A stretch of DNA of 64,000 nt from Acidobacteriota bacterium (GCA_019639115.1 JAHBSM010000003.1:186001-250000); one strand, 5' to 3'. Positions 28,403 through 37,860 are shown, numbered from the stretch's first letter. Translations and numbers: made by a program. The notes: generated by a model from the sequence alone, not told the origin.

Positions 28403-29796
28403 TTCTCGCCCTTACCTGCAAGTTCTGCTCGGGCGGCCGCCAGAGCTTCGGCCACTCGAACGGGTGCAGTGCCGCCGACAGCCGATTTAGAGGCAAGCGT
28501 CGCCTCCAGCGTCAGCGCCCCGTAAACGTCCTCGTCCACTTTGTCCGAGAATTGGCGAAGCTCCTCCAGGCTGAGATCGCCGAGTTCGCGTTTGGCCTCG
28601 AGTGCGTACAGCACGGCGCGGCCGACTGCCTCGTGTGCCGTGCGGAACGGCACACCCCGTCTTACGAGATAGTCGGCAAACTCGGTCGCGTTCAGATAGC
28701 CGCCGGTCGCCGCTTCGCGAGCGGCATCAACGTTGACCACCAGGTTCTCGATCACGATCGCCGCGGCCTTGAGCGAGATCGCGGCCGTATCAGCGCAATC
28801 AAAGATGGCTTCCTTGTCCTCCTGCAGGTCCTTGTTGTACGCAAGCGGTAGCCCTTTGATGGTCGTGAGCAGAGCGACATTGTGGCCGATCACGCGCCCG
28901 GCCTTTCCCCTTAGCAACTCGAGCGCGTCGGGATTCTTTTTCTGCGGCATCAGGCTCGAACCCGACGACACGCTGTCGCCAAGCGTGATGAATCCGAACT
29001 CCTGCGAGCAATACAGGATCAGGTCCTCGGCAAGCCGCGACAGATGCACCATCAACAGCGAGCATCCGGATGCAAACTCAACCGCAAAATCCCTGTCCGA
29101 CACGCCGTCCAGGCTGTTAGCCGATATCGTTTCAAATCCGAGCTCGGCGGCAACTGATCCGCGGTCGATGTCGTAGCCCGTCCCTGCCAGGGCTCCCGAC
29201 CCGAGCGGCATCACATTCACTCGGCGGCGGCAATCAGCCAGACGTTCGCGGTCGCGTCCGAGCATCTCGTAATACGCCAGGCACCAGTGAGCGAAAAGTA
29301 TCGGCTGGGCGCGCTGCAAATGCGTGTATCCGGGCATAACGGCGTCGGCGTAACCGATTGCAGTGTCCAAGATCGCCGCCTGCAGCTCCCTTATCAGCGA
29401 GCCGATCATGTCGATCTCGCCGCGGAGCCAGAGCCTGAACGCGGTCGCCACCTGGTCATTGCGGCTCCGGCCGGTCTGAAGTTTGCGCCCCGTGTCACCG
29501 ATGGCTCCGACAAGTTTGCTCTCAATAAAAGAATGAACATCCTCGGAGCCGGACCCGAAATACTCGTGATCATTCTCCGCATCTATCAGCATTTGCGACA
29601 GGCCGCCTATCATCGCGTCCGCCTCAGCGCGCGTGATCACACCCGCATTCGCCAATCCGTTGGCATGAGCCATCGACGAACGAACGTCAGCCGTAAACAG
29701 CCGCCGGTCGAACCGGAACGAATCGTTGAATTCGGCAAATGTCTCGTGCGGCCTTTCTGTGAACCGGCCGCCCCAAAGTTGGGCTGGATCGCTCAT
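28399..29796 (-). CDS. argH: Argininosuccinate lyase
   Basis: 465 residues from MSDPAQLWGGRF (a longer upstream reading is rejected as it runs into the intergenic palindrome). Signature GSSLMPQKKNPD plus GSEDVHSFIE, TGRSRNDQVAT and TYLQRAQP-like THLQRAQPILF blocks identify the fumarase/ASL superfamily and argH specifically. It splits argininosuccinate to arginine and fumarate. Divergent from argG across 119 bases, so the two last arginine steps share a control region. Confidence 0.96.
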   Translation of the reverse strand: MSDPAQLWGGRFTERPHETFAEFNDSFRFDRRLFTADVRSSMAHANGLANAGVITRAEADAMIGGLSQMLIDAENDHEYFGSGSEDVHSFIESKLVGAIGDTGRKLQTGRSRNDQVATAFRLWLRGEIDMIGSLIRELQAAILDTAIGYADAVMPGYTHLQRAQPILFAHWCLAYYEMLGRDRERLADCRRRVNVMPLGSGALAGTGYDIDRGSVAAELGFETISANSLDGVSDRDFAVEFASGCSLLMVHLSRLAEDLILYCSQEFGFITLGDSVSSGSSLMPQKKNPDALELLRGKAGRVIGHNVALLTTIKGLPLAYNKDLQEDKEAIFDCADTAAISLKAAAIVIENLVVNVDAAREAATGGYLNATEFADYLVRRGVPFRTAHEAVGRAVLYALEAKRELGDLSLEELRQFSDKVDEDVYGALTLEATLASKSAVGGTAPVRVAEALAAARAELAGKGEK

Positions 29797-29829
29797 GATC
29801 GATATTCGTTCGCTTTGCGTTCTCGACGC

Positions 29830-29859
29830 CTTTGCGTGAGAATCGATTTTCACGCAAAG
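29830..29859. repeat. 30-base near-perfect palindrome between argH and argG
   Basis: Two 15-base halves (CTTTGCGTGAGAATC and its complement) with one mismatch. A direct CTTTGCG copy lies 18 bases to the left, and a second small palindrome CGCCGG-GA-CCGGCG lies at 29875-29888. Either an operator for divergent argH/argG or a REP-type dispersed repeat. It does not match the ArgR box well. Confidence 0.7.
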
Positions 29860-29915
29860 CGGCTAACTTAGCAACGCCGGGACCGGCGATCGAACCGCGA
29901 AGCGCGACGCACGAA

Positions 29916-31115
29916 ATGGAGAAAAAGATCAATAAGGTAGTGCTGGCTTACTCCGGAGGGCTCGACACCTCGGCCATGCTGCTCTGGCTAAAAGAGACCT
30001 ACGGCTGCGAGGTCGTGTGTTATTGTGCCGACGTCGGCCAGGGTGAGGAACTCGCGGGCCTGGAGGAAAAGGCAAAGGCCACAGGAGCCTCGAAGCTGTA
30101 TGTCGAAGATCTGCGAGAGGAATTTGTAAGCGATTTTGTGTGGACCGCGGTCAAAGCGAACGCTCTCTACGAAGGCGTCTATCTGCTCGGCACATCGCTC
30201 GCTCGGCCGGTTATCGCGAAACGCCAGATCGAGATCGCCCGCCGCGAAGGCGCAGACGCTGTGGCCCATGGTGCGACTGGCAAAGGCAACGATCAGGTCC
30301 GCTTCGAGCTGACCTACTATGCCTTACAGCCTGATATCAAGGTCGTTGCACCGTGGCGGCATTGGGAATTCAAAGGCCGCGCCGACCTGATTGCGTATTG
30401 TGCGCGTCACGGCATACCTGTCACGGCGACCGCCGAGAAACCCTATTCGATGGACCGCAACCTGATGCACATCTCGTACGAAGGCGGCATCCTCGAGGAC
30501 CCGTGGGCCGCTCCGCCCGAGAATATATTCCTGCTGACCGAATCGCCCGAGAAAGCGTCGGATACCGCGCAGGAGATCACGCTTTCATTCGAAAAAGGTG
30601 TACCCGTAGCCATCGACGGCGTCGCCCACGGGGCGATCGATCTGCTAACAAAGCTCAATCATTTCGGCGGCGAACACGGTATCGGCCGCGTCGATCTGGT
30701 CGAGAACCGCTTTGTCGGCATGAAATCACGCGGCGTTTATGAAACACCAGGCGTGACCATCCTGATGGCTGCTCACCGTGCCCTGGAATCGATCACGATG
30801 GACCGCGAAGTGATGCGGCTCCGTGACAGCCTGAGCACGAAGTTCGCCGAGTCGGTCTATTACGGATTCTGGTTCGCGCCCGAGTTCGAGATCCTGCGAT
30901 CGATGATAGACCAAACACAGGAGACCGTCACCGGCGATGTCCGCCTCAAACTCTACAAAGGCAACGCCGTTGTTACCGGCCGCCGCTCGCCGAACTCGCT
31001 CTACCGTGAACGCATAGCGACATTCGAAGACGACGCCGGAGCCTACGACCAGCACGATGCCGAAGGCTTTATCAAACTGCAGGCCCTGCGGCTGCGGTTG
31101 AAGAATTTCGATTGA
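29916..31115 (+). CDS. argG: Argininosuccinate synthase
   Basis: 399 residues from [19 protein letters not shown], where the PP-loop AYSGGLDTS identifies the family; upstream codons of the open frame belong to the palindrome region. Other blocks: [31 protein letters not shown] and [23 protein letters not shown]. It condenses citrulline and aspartate with ATP. Followed 14 bases later by a small unknown gene on the same strand. Confidence 0.97.
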   Translation: MEKKINKVVLAYSGGLDTSAMLLWLKETYGCEVVCYCADVGQGEELAGLEEKAKATGASKLYVEDLREEFVSDFVWTAVKANALYEGVYLLGTSLARPVIAKRQIEIARREGADAVAHGATGKGNDQVRFELTYYALQPDIKVVAPWRHWEFKGRADLIAYCARHGIPVTATAEKPYSMDRNLMHISYEGGILEDPWAAPPENIFLLTESPEKASDTAQEITLSFEKGVPVAIDGVAHGAIDLLTKLNHFGGEHGIGRVDLVENRFVGMKSRGVYETPGVTILMAAHRALESITMDREVMRLRDSLSTKFAESVYYGFWFAPEFEILRSMIDQTQETVTGDVRLKLYKGNAVVTGRRSPNSLYRERIATFEDDAGAYDQHDAEGFIKLQALRLRLKNFD

Positions 31116-31129
31116 ACGGAGCTACAACC

Positions 31130-31627
31130 ATGGAAGAACTCGACTGCGAAGAACCACGTCCCCGCTTACAGTGGGATTCGAGAGAGCTCAATGCATTGAT
31201 GTCATGCGCATTGCGCTTTGACGGCTATCAATGGTTCGAAGATAAACAAAGAGTGGACAACGAACCCATTGACCACAAAGGTGCGCAATTCGTCATTTCT
31301 TCGATCCCGTCTTTTGACGAGTTTCTGAACGAACCAAATTATGATCTTCCCGTAAGCGAGCTCCAGGCAATGCATTTCCTCCTGCAAAGGGCGTGGTTTA
31401 GAAATGATTCGCTTGAGACGAATTCTTTCGGGTCAAAGATCTTTCGCGAGCTTTTCCTGCTGCTCTGCCGCGAGCCTGTCGATCCTGTTTACCGGGACAC
31501 GTCCTTTAACGACACGTGGGAGAGACAGTATCTTCCGGATCTGGATGAATACGAAGAGATTGTTCGGAATAGCATGAACACCATTGAGTTTACAAGCAAA
31601 GAGCTTTGGCAAAAAGACAGGATCTGA
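31130..31627 (+). CDS. Unknown soluble protein downstream of argG
   Basis: 165 residues from the ATG at 31130; a TTG that overlaps the argG stop would add six residues. I do not recognise the family. The sequence is acidic, without signal peptide or membrane segment, rich in Phe/Tyr/Trp (FDGYQWFEDKQR, HFLLQRAWFRND, ERQYLPDLDEYEE), and lacks Cys/His clusters that would suggest metal binding. Codon use resembles a real gene. It is followed 8 bases later by an NTF2-like gene, so argG - unknown - NTF2-like may be one transcript. Confidence 0.65.
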   Translation: MEELDCEEPRPRLQWDSRELNALMSCALRFDGYQWFEDKQRVDNEPIDHKGAQFVISSIPSFDEFLNEPNYDLPVSELQAMHFLLQRAWFRNDSLETNSFGSKIFRELFLLLCREPVDPVYRDTSFNDTWERQYLPDLDEYEEIVRNSMNTIEFTSKELWQKDRI

Positions 31628-31635
31628 TCAGCAAT

Positions 31636-32031
31636 ATGACGGTTTTGGACAAATGGCACGGCGTCGTCCGCACCCGTGATGCGAGCGGACTCGATGAATT
31701 GCTTGCTGACGACGTTGTTTTCTACTCGCCGGTCGTGCACACGCCTCAGACCGGCAAAGCGATCACCACGATCTATTTGACGGCGGCGATGCACGTCATC
31801 GCGAACGGGACCTTCCGTTACATTCGCGAGGTCGTCGGTGATGGCGATGCGGTGCTTGAGTTCGAGACCGAGATCGACGGCATCGTTGTCAACGGTGTTG
31901 ATATGATCCGATGGAACGCCGATGGCAAGATCGCCGAATTTAAGATCATGATCCGGCCGCTCAAAGCCGTCGATATCGTGCATCAAAAGATGCGAGATTT
32001 TCTCTCGCCGCAGGGGGAACAGGCCCGGTGA
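31636..32031 (+). CDS. NTF2-like (SnoaL-type) protein
   Basis: 131 residues from the ATG at 31636. The cone-like alpha+beta barrel pattern is visible: an N-terminal helix (MTVLDKWHGVVRTRDASGLDELLADDVVFYSPV), a middle helix and C-terminal strands (EFETEIDGIVVNGVDMIRWNADGKIAEFKIMIRPLKA). This is the polyketide-cyclase-like SnoaL arrangement. Ligand or enzyme activity is unknown. Confidence 0.82.
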   Translation: MTVLDKWHGVVRTRDASGLDELLADDVVFYSPVVHTPQTGKAITTIYLTAAMHVIANGTFRYIREVVGDGDAVLEFETEIDGIVVNGVDMIRWNADGKIAEFKIMIRPLKAVDIVHQKMRDFLSPQGEQAR

Positions 32032-32114
32032 CCGTCGCGTAATGCAAAATCGTTGTTTCGAACCGTCTTTTGTGTTATGAACAAACAATAACCGCAGACC
32101 ACAGGAGGCCAGCC

Positions 32115-32474
32115 ATGCGATTCAACAACTTTCCTTTAGGCAATATGCAGTCGAATATGAACCGGCACGCGATCGAATCTCGGCTTCCAAAGCCGATGCG
32201 TCATGAGCTCGAGAAAAAATTCGGGGCCGATCTATCGAACATCCGGATACTAGAGAGCCATGCGCCGACGCTGCAGAATGCCGCGAGCTTCGTGAACGGA
32301 AACGACATTCACTTTGCACCCGGCCGTTTCGATCCGCATACGGCGGAGGGCCAGCGGCTGATCGGACACGAAGTTGCCCACGTCGTCCAGCAGCGTGGCG
32401 GGCATATTGCCGCACTCGCGAGCCCGGCGATCGCTGAGTTCGCTAACAGCAACGATTCAGACGCCAACGACTGA
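32115..32474 (+). CDS. Solo DUF4157 putative metallopeptidase
   Basis: 119 residues, start fixed by AGGAGG seven bases upstream. Nearly the whole protein is one DUF4157 domain: LSNIRILESHAPTLQNAASF, NGNDIHFAPGRFDP and GHEVAHVVQQRGG with HEVAH (85-89) as predicted zinc site. In most cases this domain is part of large secreted proteins or is linked to extracellular contractile injection systems, but no such genes are near. No signal peptide. Role unknown. It is convergent with the GH92 gene, 12 bases apart. Confidence 0.85.
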   Translation: MRFNNFPLGNMQSNMNRHAIESRLPKPMRHELEKKFGADLSNIRILESHAPTLQNAASFVNGNDIHFAPGRFDPHTAEGQRLIGHEVAHVVQQRGGHIAALASPAIAEFANSNDSDAND

Positions 32475-32486
32475 TCGGCCGAGACG

Positions 32487-35400
32487 TCATCGGACGATTA
32501 TCTCATCGACAAAGATGAATGCGTCGTCTCCGGCTCCCGGATGCCAGGCCGGGATCTTGCCGAGATTGTAGGCGTGTACGCGGACGTATCGAGCCTTGGT
32601 CGGCGTGATCTTGGTTATGTAATCCTTGATCTGCTCTTTCATGTCTGTCGGTGCGATGTCCGTTCTGATCTCGGCGGCCTTGGTGAATGTGACTCCGTCC
32701 ATCGAGGTTTCAAAAACTATGCGAGTCGGCATCCAGATCCATGAACGTGCGTTCTGCAGGAATCCCCCGCCGAGTTCGCTGACGTTCGTTGCACGTCGCA
32801 GGTCGATAGTCGCAACTAGGTCATAGGGCTGATAACCTTGCCATTCGCCGCTCGCAAAATTCAGCGTCCCGCGTATGCCGTCGATCAGCCCGTCATCGCC
32901 GCCGCCTGTGTATTGGCGGTTGTACGGATGCTCGATGCTGACCGTCCAGTCGTTCGGCCGTTTGTTTGCAACGGACTCCACGGTCATACTCCGAGAGCCT
33001 CCGGGCGAGAACACCGCGGCCCTGATATTTGCGGTCGCGTCGATCCGAAAAGGCGCTAGATATTCGGTCGAGTCGGGCCCGGGTTCGGTGCCGTCGAGCG
33101 TGTATCTGATCTTGGCGTTGTCTGCGGCGGCTGTGATAAGGACAGGCGTGCTTTCTTTGAAAACCCTCGGCACCTCGATCGTAGGCACAGCGACGAAGTC
33201 TGACTCAACGCGGCAGCAGCGGAAACCGTCAATGTCGTCGGCCTTGTCCGCCATTTCAAACTCGAGCACGCCGCCTTTCATAATATCTGCGTGGCCGAGC
33301 GCGGCCAGCGCGTATCGTTTCCCGTTCAGGCTGCGCGAACGAACGTAAAAGTTCTTATCCGATAAGCCATTCGCTTTGATCGTGAACGTTCTGCCGTTCT
33401 CCAGCTTGTATTTGACCTCAGGGAATAATGGCGTGCCGAACTCGTAATACGGCATTCCCGGTGCGACCTGATAAAAGCCCGACGCCGACATCACATACCA
33501 CGCTGACATCTGGCCGCAATCCTCGTTGCCGATCAGCCCGTCGGGAGCGTTCTTGTAGAATTCATTCAAGATCCTGCGGACGTAGAGCTGGGTCTTGCCT
33601 CGCTGGTCGGCGTAGTTGTACAGATACGGTATGTGATGCGACGGCTCATTGCCATGAGCGTATTGCCCGATCAGCCCAGTGATATCGGGCTGCTCACGGC
33701 CGGTAAGTTTTTGGTCGGTCGTGAACAATTCGTCGAGCTTGCGGGCGAAACCCATCTTGCCGCCCATCAGGTCCATCAGCCCATACACATCGTGCGGCAC
33801 AAAGAACGTGTATTGCCAGGCATTGCCTTCGGTATAGTTGAAGGTGACGTCGCTCGGGACAAAAGGACGGACCAGTCCGCCATTATGTTTCGGCCGCATA
33901 AATCCGGTTGACGGGTCGAATAGATTCTCGAAGTATTTTGCCCTCGTGGCGAATCGCACGTAGTCATCGCGTTTGCCCAGGCGATCCGCCATCTGTGCGA
34001 TGCACCAGTCATCATAGGCGTATTCGAGAGTTTTTGAGACGGACTCGTGCTCGTCTTCCATCGAGATGTAGCCACGTTTTTTGTAAGCTGCGAGGCCAAA
34101 ATGGTCGAGGTCGGCCGAGTGTTTCGCCGCCGCGTAGGCTTTTTCGTAATCGAATCCTTTTATGCCTTTCGCCATCGCGTCGGCGATCACGGATACGGCG
34201 TGGTAGCCGATCATACAGTCGGTCTCTTCGCCCCAGAGTTCCCACACCGGCAGCCGCCCGCCCTGTTCGTAAATGCGGATGAACGTGTTTATAAAATCCA
34301 CCGTCCGCCGTTCGTCAATGATCGTATAGAGCGGATGCGCCGCCCGAAAGGTGTCCCAGAGCGAAAAGACGGTGTAATGCTCGGGCGGGCTTTGCCCATC
34401 TATTTGCGGAAAAGCTCCGCTTTTCCGTTGGGATTCGTTTTTTGTTCCTCGGCTTCGCGATCGTTCGGCGGCAGAGCCGCTAGAAGAAATCTTCGAGCCA
34501 CCCGGCGAAGCAGAGCTTCGCCGCAAATAGGGCGGCACAGCCGAATATCCCGGCAATTGGTGAACTTTTCCGTCGTGGCCTTTGTACCGCCCGTCAACGT
34601 CGTTGAAGACGTTCGGGTGGATCATCGTGTGATAGAGCGCGGTGTAAAAGTTGGTCGTCTGGTCCGGTGTGCCGCCCGAAACCTCGATCTTCGATAGCTC
34701 TTTGTTCCAAGCCGCCTTCGCATCGGCCCGCACCTTATCAAAATCCCAACCGGGCAGCTCGGCTTCGAGGTTCTTCCGAGCTCCTTCGATGGAAACGTAA
34801 GAGATCGCTACCTTGACCATTAGCATCGCCTTCTTATCCAGAACGAAGTGAAAATTGTCACCGTAGGGCCCGCCGTGACTCGTTGCATATCCCGTGGAGC
34901 CGTTAATGGGCTGAGAAAACTCCGCAACGAAATAAACTGTCTGATTCTTTGCCCATGAAGAGGAACGCCGAAATCCTTCGACCCGCCTGTCACCGACAAT
35001 GGTAGTTCTCGCATCGATCTTCTTATCACGCCAACCTATATCGAGGAATACATATGCATCGCCTGCCTTAGGAAAGGTATAGCGTTGGAGTCCGACCCGT
35101 GAGGTCGAGGTCAGCTCAACAAGGATATCGTCACTCATCTTTACCGAGTAATATCCCGGTCTGGCTGTTTCGTTCGCGTGCGAGAATTTCTTTGTTGAGG
35201 TTTGCTCGACCAATGACGGCATGAACAAAATATCGCAGCCATCGGGGATGCCCGTTCCGCTCAGGTGCGTGTGCGAAAAGCCGTAGATTATGTCGTCCGA
35301 GTAGTGATAACCGCTCGAGCCGTCCCAGTTGTCGATACGCGTGTCGGGCGAGAGCTGGACCATGCCGAACGGCACGGTCGCACCGGGAAACGTATGCCCG

Positions 35401-35531
35401 TGGCCGCCGGTGCCGATAAAAGGATCGACCCAACGCGTGTAGTTGGTCGCCGTCCGCTGCGGGAACAAGGTGGCCGTCAATAGAAGAATTGCACCACAGA
35501 GGCACACAGACGCAGTGGAAAGCTTTTTCAT
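32487..35531 (-). CDS. GH92 alpha-mannosidase with C-terminal sandwich domains and an in-frame palindromic insert
   Basis: 1014 residues from MKKLSTASVCLCGAILLL (signal peptide about 1-25; RBS GAGGG). GH92 signatures: YTRWVDPFIGTGGHGHTFPGA, QLSPDTR, YGFSHTHLSGTG, YTVFSLWDTFRAAHPL, GNEDCGQMSAWYVM and GNEPSHHIPYLY. This family removes alpha-mannose with Ca2+. The C-terminus adds a chitobiase-type sandwich (IRYTLDGTEPGPDSTEY) and an F5/8-type (CBM32-like) domain. Residues about 333-382 (PYLRRSSASPGG...) do not look like GH92 and coincide with the element at 34383-34535, just before the YTVFSLWDTFRA block. The reading frame stays open, so whether the enzyme works is uncertain. Co-transcribed with GH20. 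Confidence 0.92.
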   Translation of the reverse strand: MKKLSTASVCLCGAILLLTATLFPQRTATNYTRWVDPFIGTGGHGHTFPGATVPFGMVQLSPDTRIDNWDGSSGYHYSDDIIYGFSHTHLSGTGIPDGCDILFMPSLVEQTSTKKFSHANETARPGYYSVKMSDDILVELTSTSRVGLQRYTFPKAGDAYVFLDIGWRDKKIDARTTIVGDRRVEGFRRSSSWAKNQTVYFVAEFSQPINGSTGYATSHGGPYGDNFHFVLDKKAMLMVKVAISYVSIEGARKNLEAELPGWDFDKVRADAKAAWNKELSKIEVSGGTPDQTTNFYTALYHTMIHPNVFNDVDGRYKGHDGKVHQLPGYSAVPPYLRRSSASPGGSKISSSGSAAERSRSRGTKNESQRKSGAFPQIDGQSPPEHYTVFSLWDTFRAAHPLYTIIDERRTVDFINTFIRIYEQGGRLPVWELWGEETDCMIGYHAVSVIADAMAKGIKGFDYEKAYAAAKHSADLDHFGLAAYKKRGYISMEDEHESVSKTLEYAYDDWCIAQMADRLGKRDDYVRFATRAKYFENLFDPSTGFMRPKHNGGLVRPFVPSDVTFNYTEGNAWQYTFFVPHDVYGLMDLMGGKMGFARKLDELFTTDQKLTGREQPDITGLIGQYAHGNEPSHHIPYLYNYADQRGKTQLYVRRILNEFYKNAPDGLIGNEDCGQMSAWYVMSASGFYQVAPGMPYYEFGTPLFPEVKYKLENGRTFTIKANGLSDKNFYVRSRSLNGKRYALAALGHADIMKGGVLEFEMADKADDIDGFRCCRVESDFVAVPTIEVPRVFKESTPVLITAAADNAKIRYTLDGTEPGPDSTEYLAPFRIDATANIRAAVFSPGGSRSMTVESVANKRPNDWTVSIEHPYNRQYTGGGDDGLIDGIRGTLNFASGEWQGYQPYDLVATIDLRRATNVSELGGGFLQNARSWIWMPTRIVFETSMDGVTFTKAAEIRTDIAPTDMKEQIKDYITKITPTKARYVRVHAYNLGKIPAWHPGAGDDAFIFVDEIIVR
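34383..34535 (-). repeat. Palindrome-rich element inserted in frame into GH92
   Basis: GGGCGG occurs at 34383-34388 and 34530-34535, start to start 147 bases, i.e. 49 codons. Between them are terminal inverted repeats CTATTTGCGG (34400-34409) / CCGCAAATAG (34521-34530) and internal hairpins CGGAAAAGC-TCC-GCTTTTCCG-like and CGGCGAAGC-AGA-GCTTCGCCG. The translation is Ser/Arg-rich and unlike the host protein. This is the structure expected of a non-autonomous palindromic element with a 6-bp target duplication. Confidence 0.75.
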
Positions 35532-35541
35532 TTTTCGACCC

Positions 35542-37821
35542 TCAATGAACCAAGTCACCGCCGCTGAGGTTTCGCCAGTTTTGTCCTTTGAACGCCCAGC
35601 GGATGCGGTATGTATCTTCCGCCCTGGCGTATTGCGAATAGCTAACTGTCATTGGATGCAGCCCCGCCCTTAATGGAAGCATGAACGAACTAACGGCGCT
35701 TGTGCCGCCGCCTTTTACGGTTGCCGTCAAACCGCCGAGCGTTAATGCCGCCGACCCCGGCGAGTCCAGTTGAAACTCATACAACCCGTCCACCGGAGCT
35801 TTGAAATATCCACTGAAAACGACGTCGAATGGCCGCGGCAGATCGCTCCTCTGGTCAAACTGTCGCAGCGAGATAGTGCGAGATTCCGCTTCGAGCGTCC
35901 CGCCTTCCATTCCGGTCGTAATGGTCAGCTTGACGCCCGGCGTGGTGGAGGCCGCCTCCGTCGGTTCGACAAATGGCATGCGCACATATACCGCCGAATA
36001 GACCGCGCTCGTTCTGCCTGACGGCAGAACGACGATCGTCTTGAGCGTCTGAGCGCCTCCGGCCGGAGGGCTGATCATCAATTTTGCAGGTATCTCAGGC
36101 GATCCCGCATTCGGGTCGCGACCGTCCGTAGTGTACAGAACGCGAGCGCCCGGGATATCTGAATAGATGTTCTCGACCTTGAATTGTTCTGACGGGCCAA
36201 GCACGGTGTTGCGAAGATTGCGCGGCTCAGGGATGCGGAAATTTACTTTCTGCTGTTCGAGCCTGAGGAGATTGGCGGCGAGCCGCAGCCTAAAATTATC
36301 AAACTCTCGGTTCTCCGGCGATGACCAGACCGCCTCAGCGATGGCGAGCATACGCGGCAAGGCCATATATTCGACCTTGTCGGGTGTTTTCATATATTCG
36401 GTCCAGATATTGCCCTGTCCGCCGATTATGTATTTGGCCTCATCGGCAGTGAGCTCTTTAGGCACGGGATCGAATTGATACACCTTCTCGAGCGGGAGCC
36501 AACCGCCGATGTTTATCGGCTCGGTCGCCGGGTCGCCTTGTCCGTAATCGAGGTAGCAGAAATCGGTAGGTGTCATTATCACGTCGTGTTTGGCGCGAGC
36601 GGCTTCGATGCCGCCTTTCATACGTCGCCATGACATTACGGTCGCATTCGGCGCCAGCCCGCCCTCGAGTATCTCGTCCCAGCCGATGATCTTCTTTCCG
36701 CGTTTGTTTACATGACGCTCGATACGCTGGACGAAGTACGACTGGACTTCGTGCTCGTCCTTTAGATTTTCGCGTTTCTTCAATTCCTGTACGAACACCG
36801 ATTCCTTCCAGTGGTCTTTCAGCACCTCGTCGCCGCCGATGTGAACGTATGGCGAATCGGGGAACAGCGCTATCGTTTCGTCGATCACATCCTCGAGAAA
36901 TTTGAACGTCTCGTCAGTCGGGCAGAAGACCTCCTTGAAGATGCCCCAGGTTTTCTTGACCTCGTATTTGTAGTCCGATTTGCAACCAAGCTCGGGATAC
37001 GCCGCTAGCGCTGCCGACGCGTGTCCCGGCAGCTCGATCTCAGGTACGACCGTTATGTAGCGAGCTTTCGCGTAAGCCACTACTTCCTTTATCTGTTCCT
37101 GAGTGTAAAATCCCTCGACCGGAACGCCGTCGCCTTTGAAGATCGGTGAGTAGTTGCCGACATGCGTCTCGCTTCGCTTCGACCCGATCTCGGTCAGTTT
37201 CGGATACTTTTTTATCTCGATCCGCCAACCTTGGTCGTCCGTCAAATGCCAGTGAAAATAGTTGAACTTATACTGCGACATCAGATCGATGTATCTCTTG
37301 ACGAACTCGACCGGCATAAAATGCCGCGCAACATCGAGGTGCATGCCGCGGTAGGGAAAACGAGGTGAATCTTGGATCTCTACGGCGGGTATCTCTACCT
37401 TGCCTTTGCCCGAGGGTAAGAGTTGCAGCAGCGACTGGACAGCATATAACCGCTCCGCATCGCCCGTCGCGGTGATCTTAATAGTCTTCGGATCGATATC
37501 CAATGAATAGGCGCCATTCTCATAGCCCGACTCTATCCATGAGCCGCCAAGAATGATGATATTGGTGCGACCTGGACTGGATCGGATGACCTTAAGCGAA
37601 AACCCTCTATTGCTCTTCAGGTAATCATTTATGTAATCTGCGAGCTTCACATCTTCGGGCCGCGAAGCCAAGATCTTAGTCCTTGGACTCAGAGAAAATG
37701 CACCTCTTCCCCTCTCGACGGAATTTGGTTTTGGAATAATGTTGATCTCGTCAATTTGAGCGAACCCAATGGAAGCAAAAAGAAGACAAAACGCGGCAGC
37801 GAAGAGCGTATATTTCATCAT
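35542..37821 (-). CDS. GH20 beta-N-acetylhexosaminidase
   Basis: 759 residues from MMKYTLFAAAFCLLFASIGFAQ (signal peptide); a TTG at 37860 that overlaps the RluD-type stop would add a cytosolic-looking stretch and is less likely. The N-terminal GH20b domain precedes the TIM barrel with FPYRGMHLDVARHF, YFHWHLTDDQGWRIE, PEIELPGHASAALAAYPEL and HIGGDEV (catalytic Asp-Glu pair). After the barrel come a chitobiase C-terminal domain (VLYTTDGRDPNAGS) and a PA14-like sandwich (FSGYFKAPVDGLYEFQLDS). It removes terminal GlcNAc/GalNAc from chitooligosaccharides or glycoproteins. Eleven bases separate it from GH92, suggesting joint attack on N-glycan- or fungal-wall-like material. Confidence 0.94.
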   Translation of the reverse strand: MMKYTLFAAAFCLLFASIGFAQIDEINIIPKPNSVERGRGAFSLSPRTKILASRPEDVKLADYINDYLKSNRGFSLKVIRSSPGRTNIIILGGSWIESGYENGAYSLDIDPKTIKITATGDAERLYAVQSLLQLLPSGKGKVEIPAVEIQDSPRFPYRGMHLDVARHFMPVEFVKRYIDLMSQYKFNYFHWHLTDDQGWRIEIKKYPKLTEIGSKRSETHVGNYSPIFKGDGVPVEGFYTQEQIKEVVAYAKARYITVVPEIELPGHASAALAAYPELGCKSDYKYEVKKTWGIFKEVFCPTDETFKFLEDVIDETIALFPDSPYVHIGGDEVLKDHWKESVFVQELKKRENLKDEHEVQSYFVQRIERHVNKRGKKIIGWDEILEGGLAPNATVMSWRRMKGGIEAARAKHDVIMTPTDFCYLDYGQGDPATEPINIGGWLPLEKVYQFDPVPKELTADEAKYIIGGQGNIWTEYMKTPDKVEYMALPRMLAIAEAVWSSPENREFDNFRLRLAANLLRLEQQKVNFRIPEPRNLRNTVLGPSEQFKVENIYSDIPGARVLYTTDGRDPNAGSPEIPAKLMISPPAGGAQTLKTIVVLPSGRTSAVYSAVYVRMPFVEPTEAASTTPGVKLTITTGMEGGTLEAESRTISLRQFDQRSDLPRPFDVVFSGYFKAPVDGLYEFQLDSPGSAALTLGGLTATVKGGGTSAVSSFMLPLRAGLHPMTVSYSQYARAEDTYRIRWAFKGQNWRNLSGGDLVH

Positions 37822-37860
37822 TAGTAACCGGAACTTTGTTGGTTTAGAGCTTTGCTCCAA

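Noticed and set aside
29830..29859. ArgR box
   Set aside because: The palindrome lacks the TGAAT-N4-ATTCA pattern; only TGA..AT..AT..TCA agrees.
32115..32474. Part of an extracellular contractile injection system
   Set aside because: No sheath, tube, baseplate or AAA+ genes of such systems occur in the window.
32487..35531. GH92 as a pseudogene
   Set aside because: Despite the insertion the frame is open over the full length and all other conserved blocks are intact, so it is annotated as a gene with an insert.
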